NCBI RefSeq assembly: GCF_011604685.1 | Contig: NZ_CP050063.1 | Coordinates: forward strand, 1,634,501-1,698,500 | DNA length: 64,000 nucleotides | Reading direction: 5' to 3' | DNA from: Spirosoma aureum | GTDB lineage: Bacteria > Bacteroidota > Bacteroidia > Cytophagales > Spirosomataceae | Shown: piece by piece, positions 62,843-64,000 of the stretch | Layout: each line of letters opens with the position of its first letter | How positions within the stretch are numbered: the stretch's first letter is position 1 | Notes under the pieces: model-generated | What the model saw: the letters and a program-made list of their open reading frames with translations, nothing else | Told to the model about the DNA's origin: nothing | Database searches by the model: none | Made by a program: the position numbers and the translations under genes

Positions 62843-62922
62843 TAGGCCTTTCGTTACGAGCCGTGCCACGGTTATTAGGAACATCATCAGTAACCGTGGC
62901 ACGGCTCGTAACGAAAGGCCTA
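62843..62922. repeat. Palindromic element, copy 4 of the GTGCCACGGTT family
   Basis: 62843-62874 and 62891-62922 are exact complements: a 32-bp stem with a 16-base loop. The core equals copies 1 and 3, but the outer arm (TAGGCCTTTCGTTACGAG) is new. It sits 50 bases before the TonB-receptor ATG, between two divergent genes, where a terminator would make no sense. Confidence 0.88.
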
Positions 62923-62971
62923 TATAAATAGCTTCAGACGTAGTTGCAATCATTCGTTTACTTTTCTTTTC

Positions 62972-64000
62972 ATGAGCCGACTACTACCTGTTGTCATCCT
63001 GCTGATTTTATCTGTATCTGCTGTAAACGCTCAGGTTACCTATACGCTTTCCGGTATTGTTCGCGATTCGGCCAGCATGCAACCCGTGGTGCGGGCTGCG
63101 GTTGTGCTCGATTATGAGAAAAATACGACCGGTACCTACACTGACGATCGGGGTTATTTTTCGATAAAAGCCCGATCCGGGCAGCACATCGTCGTGGTTA
63201 GGAGCGTCGGGTACGTGCCTTTCCGTACAACTCTTTATCTGCGTGAAAATAAGACACTTGATGTCCGTTTGCCATCGGTATCCAGCCAGTTGGAAGAGGT
63301 CGTTGTTACGAGCAAAGGCTACGACCGAAATGTACGACAACCGCTTCTGGGCGTTAGCCAGATTTCTATTCCTGCCCTTAAAAAGATGCCCGCAGCGCTA
63401 GGTGAAGTCGATATTTTACGTAGTCTGCAAATGCTCCCCGGTGTAACCAGCGTAGGCGAAGCGGCCAATGGGGTCAACATTCGGGGTGGCACGACTGATC
63501 AGAATCTGATCCTCCTCGACGATACGCCCATTTTCAATCCGACCCATATGTTCGGGCTGTTTTCGGTTTTTCCGCCCGATGCTGTCGGTGGGCTTGATCT
63601 GTACAAAGGTAATGTACCCGCCCGCTACGGCGGACGGGCAGCCTCGGTGCTCGACATTAGTCTGCGTAATCCTGACCTGAACCAGTTTAAGCTTAGCGGT
63701 GGTGTTAGTCTGGTCTCCAATCGGCTGACGGTTGAGACGCCCATAATCAAAGGCAAACTGGCCCTGATGGTGTCAGGCCGCGGAGCATTTAACGACTTTC
63801 TGCTGCGGCTCGTCTCGCCCCGACTGGAAAATATTCGGGCTAAGTTCGGTGATGGTACGGCCAAACTATTTTGGCGGGTAAATGACCGCAATACCATTAC
63901 GGCTATGGGGTACTATAGTCAGGATTTGTTCCAGACCAATTTGCTGGGCAGTCTGGCCAATGTGAACTCGACCGCTACACAATACGCCCAGCAAACGACT
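62972..64000 (+). CDS. TonB-dependent receptor, N-terminal part (3' end outside window)
   Basis: Open from the ATG at 62972 to the window edge (343 codons, no stop). Signal peptide (SVSAVNAQ), then a carboxypeptidase-regulatory-like domain (LSGIVRDSASMQPVVRAAVV, GTYTDDRGYFSIKARSG), then the plug domain: SSQLEEVVVTSKGYDRN, KKMPAALGEVDILRSLQMLPGV (split here only by position), NGVNIRGGTTDQNLILLDD and PARYGGRAASVLDISLRN. Barrel strands begin at LSGGVSLVSNRLTVETP. It is divergent from the DUF4249 gene, the standard pairing for these receptors, and imports an unknown substrate with TonB. Confidence 0.9.
   Translation, partial: MSRLLPVVILLILSVSAVNAQVTYTLSGIVRDSASMQPVVRAAVVLDYEKNTTGTYTDDRGYFSIKARSGQHIVVVRSVGYVPFRTTLYLRENKTLDVRLPSVSSQLEEVVVTSKGYDRNVRQPLLGVSQISIPALKKMPAALGEVDILRSLQMLPGVTSVGEAANGVNIRGGTTDQNLILLDDTPIFNPTHMFGLFSVFPPDAVGGLDLYKGNVPARYGGRAASVLDISLRNPDLNQFKLSGGVSLVSNRLTVETPIIKGKLALMVSGRGAFNDFLLRLVSPRLENIRAKFGDGTAKLFWRVNDRNTITAMGYYSQDLFQTNLLGSLANVNSTATQYAQQTT

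Larger units (their letters stand above)
62665..62971. other. Divergent promoter region with family palindromes
   Basis: The only sequence between the DUF4249 gene (minus) and the TonB-receptor gene (plus). It contains a half copy of the palindrome family (62702-62713) and the full copy 4 (62843-62922), so its regulatory sites must be interleaved with or next to these. Confidence 0.5.

Noticed and set aside
1..64000. Searched by eye for CRISPR arrays, rRNA, intact tRNA, transposases, integrases and phage genes
   Set aside because: None found; no protein in the window shows transposase or recombinase motifs.

Overview
The window reads as a free-living, gliding-type Bacteroidota of the order Cytophagales, most like the Spirosoma group. 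The grounds are SusC/SusD pairs, type IX secretion C-terminal domains (types A and B), a GldA-like ABC ATPase, GLPGLI, DUF4249 and DUF4136 family proteins, TonB paralogues, and promoters of the Bacteroidota form TTTG-N19..21-TAnnTTTG with no Shine-Dalgarno sequences. No intact rRNA, tRNA, CRISPR array, prophage or insertion sequence is visible.

Layout. Positions 1-4181 hold the end of a SusD-like lipoprotein, a large secreted PL8 polysaccharide lyase, and a C-terminal scrap of an aminotransferase butted directly onto the lyase stop codon. From 4256 to 15237 come a manganese catalase, an MFS transporter, an AroB-like synthase, a DUF4136 lipoprotein, a GldA-like ATPase, a large T9SS type B surface protein, a small lipoprotein and an APC permease. 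From 15268 to 27225 lies a complete polysaccharide utilisation locus: SusC, SusD, a LamG lipoprotein and two GH144-type (PF10091) enzymes on the minus strand, with a membrane-bound propeller/Y_Y_Y/LuxR-type regulator divergent from susC. The enzymes suggest beta-1,2-glucan or a related glucan as substrate. Energy for the SusC transporter could come from the TonB protein encoded next to the regulator.

From 28208 to 46390 the content is mostly housekeeping: a saccharopine-dehydrogenase-family enzyme, a WapI-like orphan, a TetR regulator, aminopeptidase P, a subtilase, an OmpR/histidine-kinase pair behind an unusual duplicated-domain protein, HldD/RfaD, QueD, LpxB, an acyltransferase, bifunctional HisB, an NYN-cold-shock fusion and a PabB-type enzyme. 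An unlisted 33-residue membrane peptide lies between the acyltransferase and hisB. From 46693 to the end come an outer-membrane beta-barrel protein with a GLPGLI partner, a GNAT enzyme, membrane and hypothetical proteins, a peptidase-like hydrolase, a TolB-propeller/amidohydrolase fusion, a nitrilase, an acyl-CoA dehydrogenase/APH-kinase pair, and a divergent DUF4249/TonB-receptor pair that runs off the right edge.

The most unusual signal is a dispersed family of near-perfect palindromes. At least four copies (12541, 29043, 35351, 62843) and one half copy (62702) share an inner core, GTGCCACGGTT facing AACCGTGGCAC, but carry different outer arms that are still complementary to each other. They sit in co-directional and divergent intergenic regions, so they are not simply terminators. 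A second notable structure is a 142-bp direct repeat (60676 and 61364) that duplicates the 3' end of the DUF4249 gene around a small AT-rich insert. A third is a 15-bp perfect palindrome inside the coding sequence at 51984-52024.
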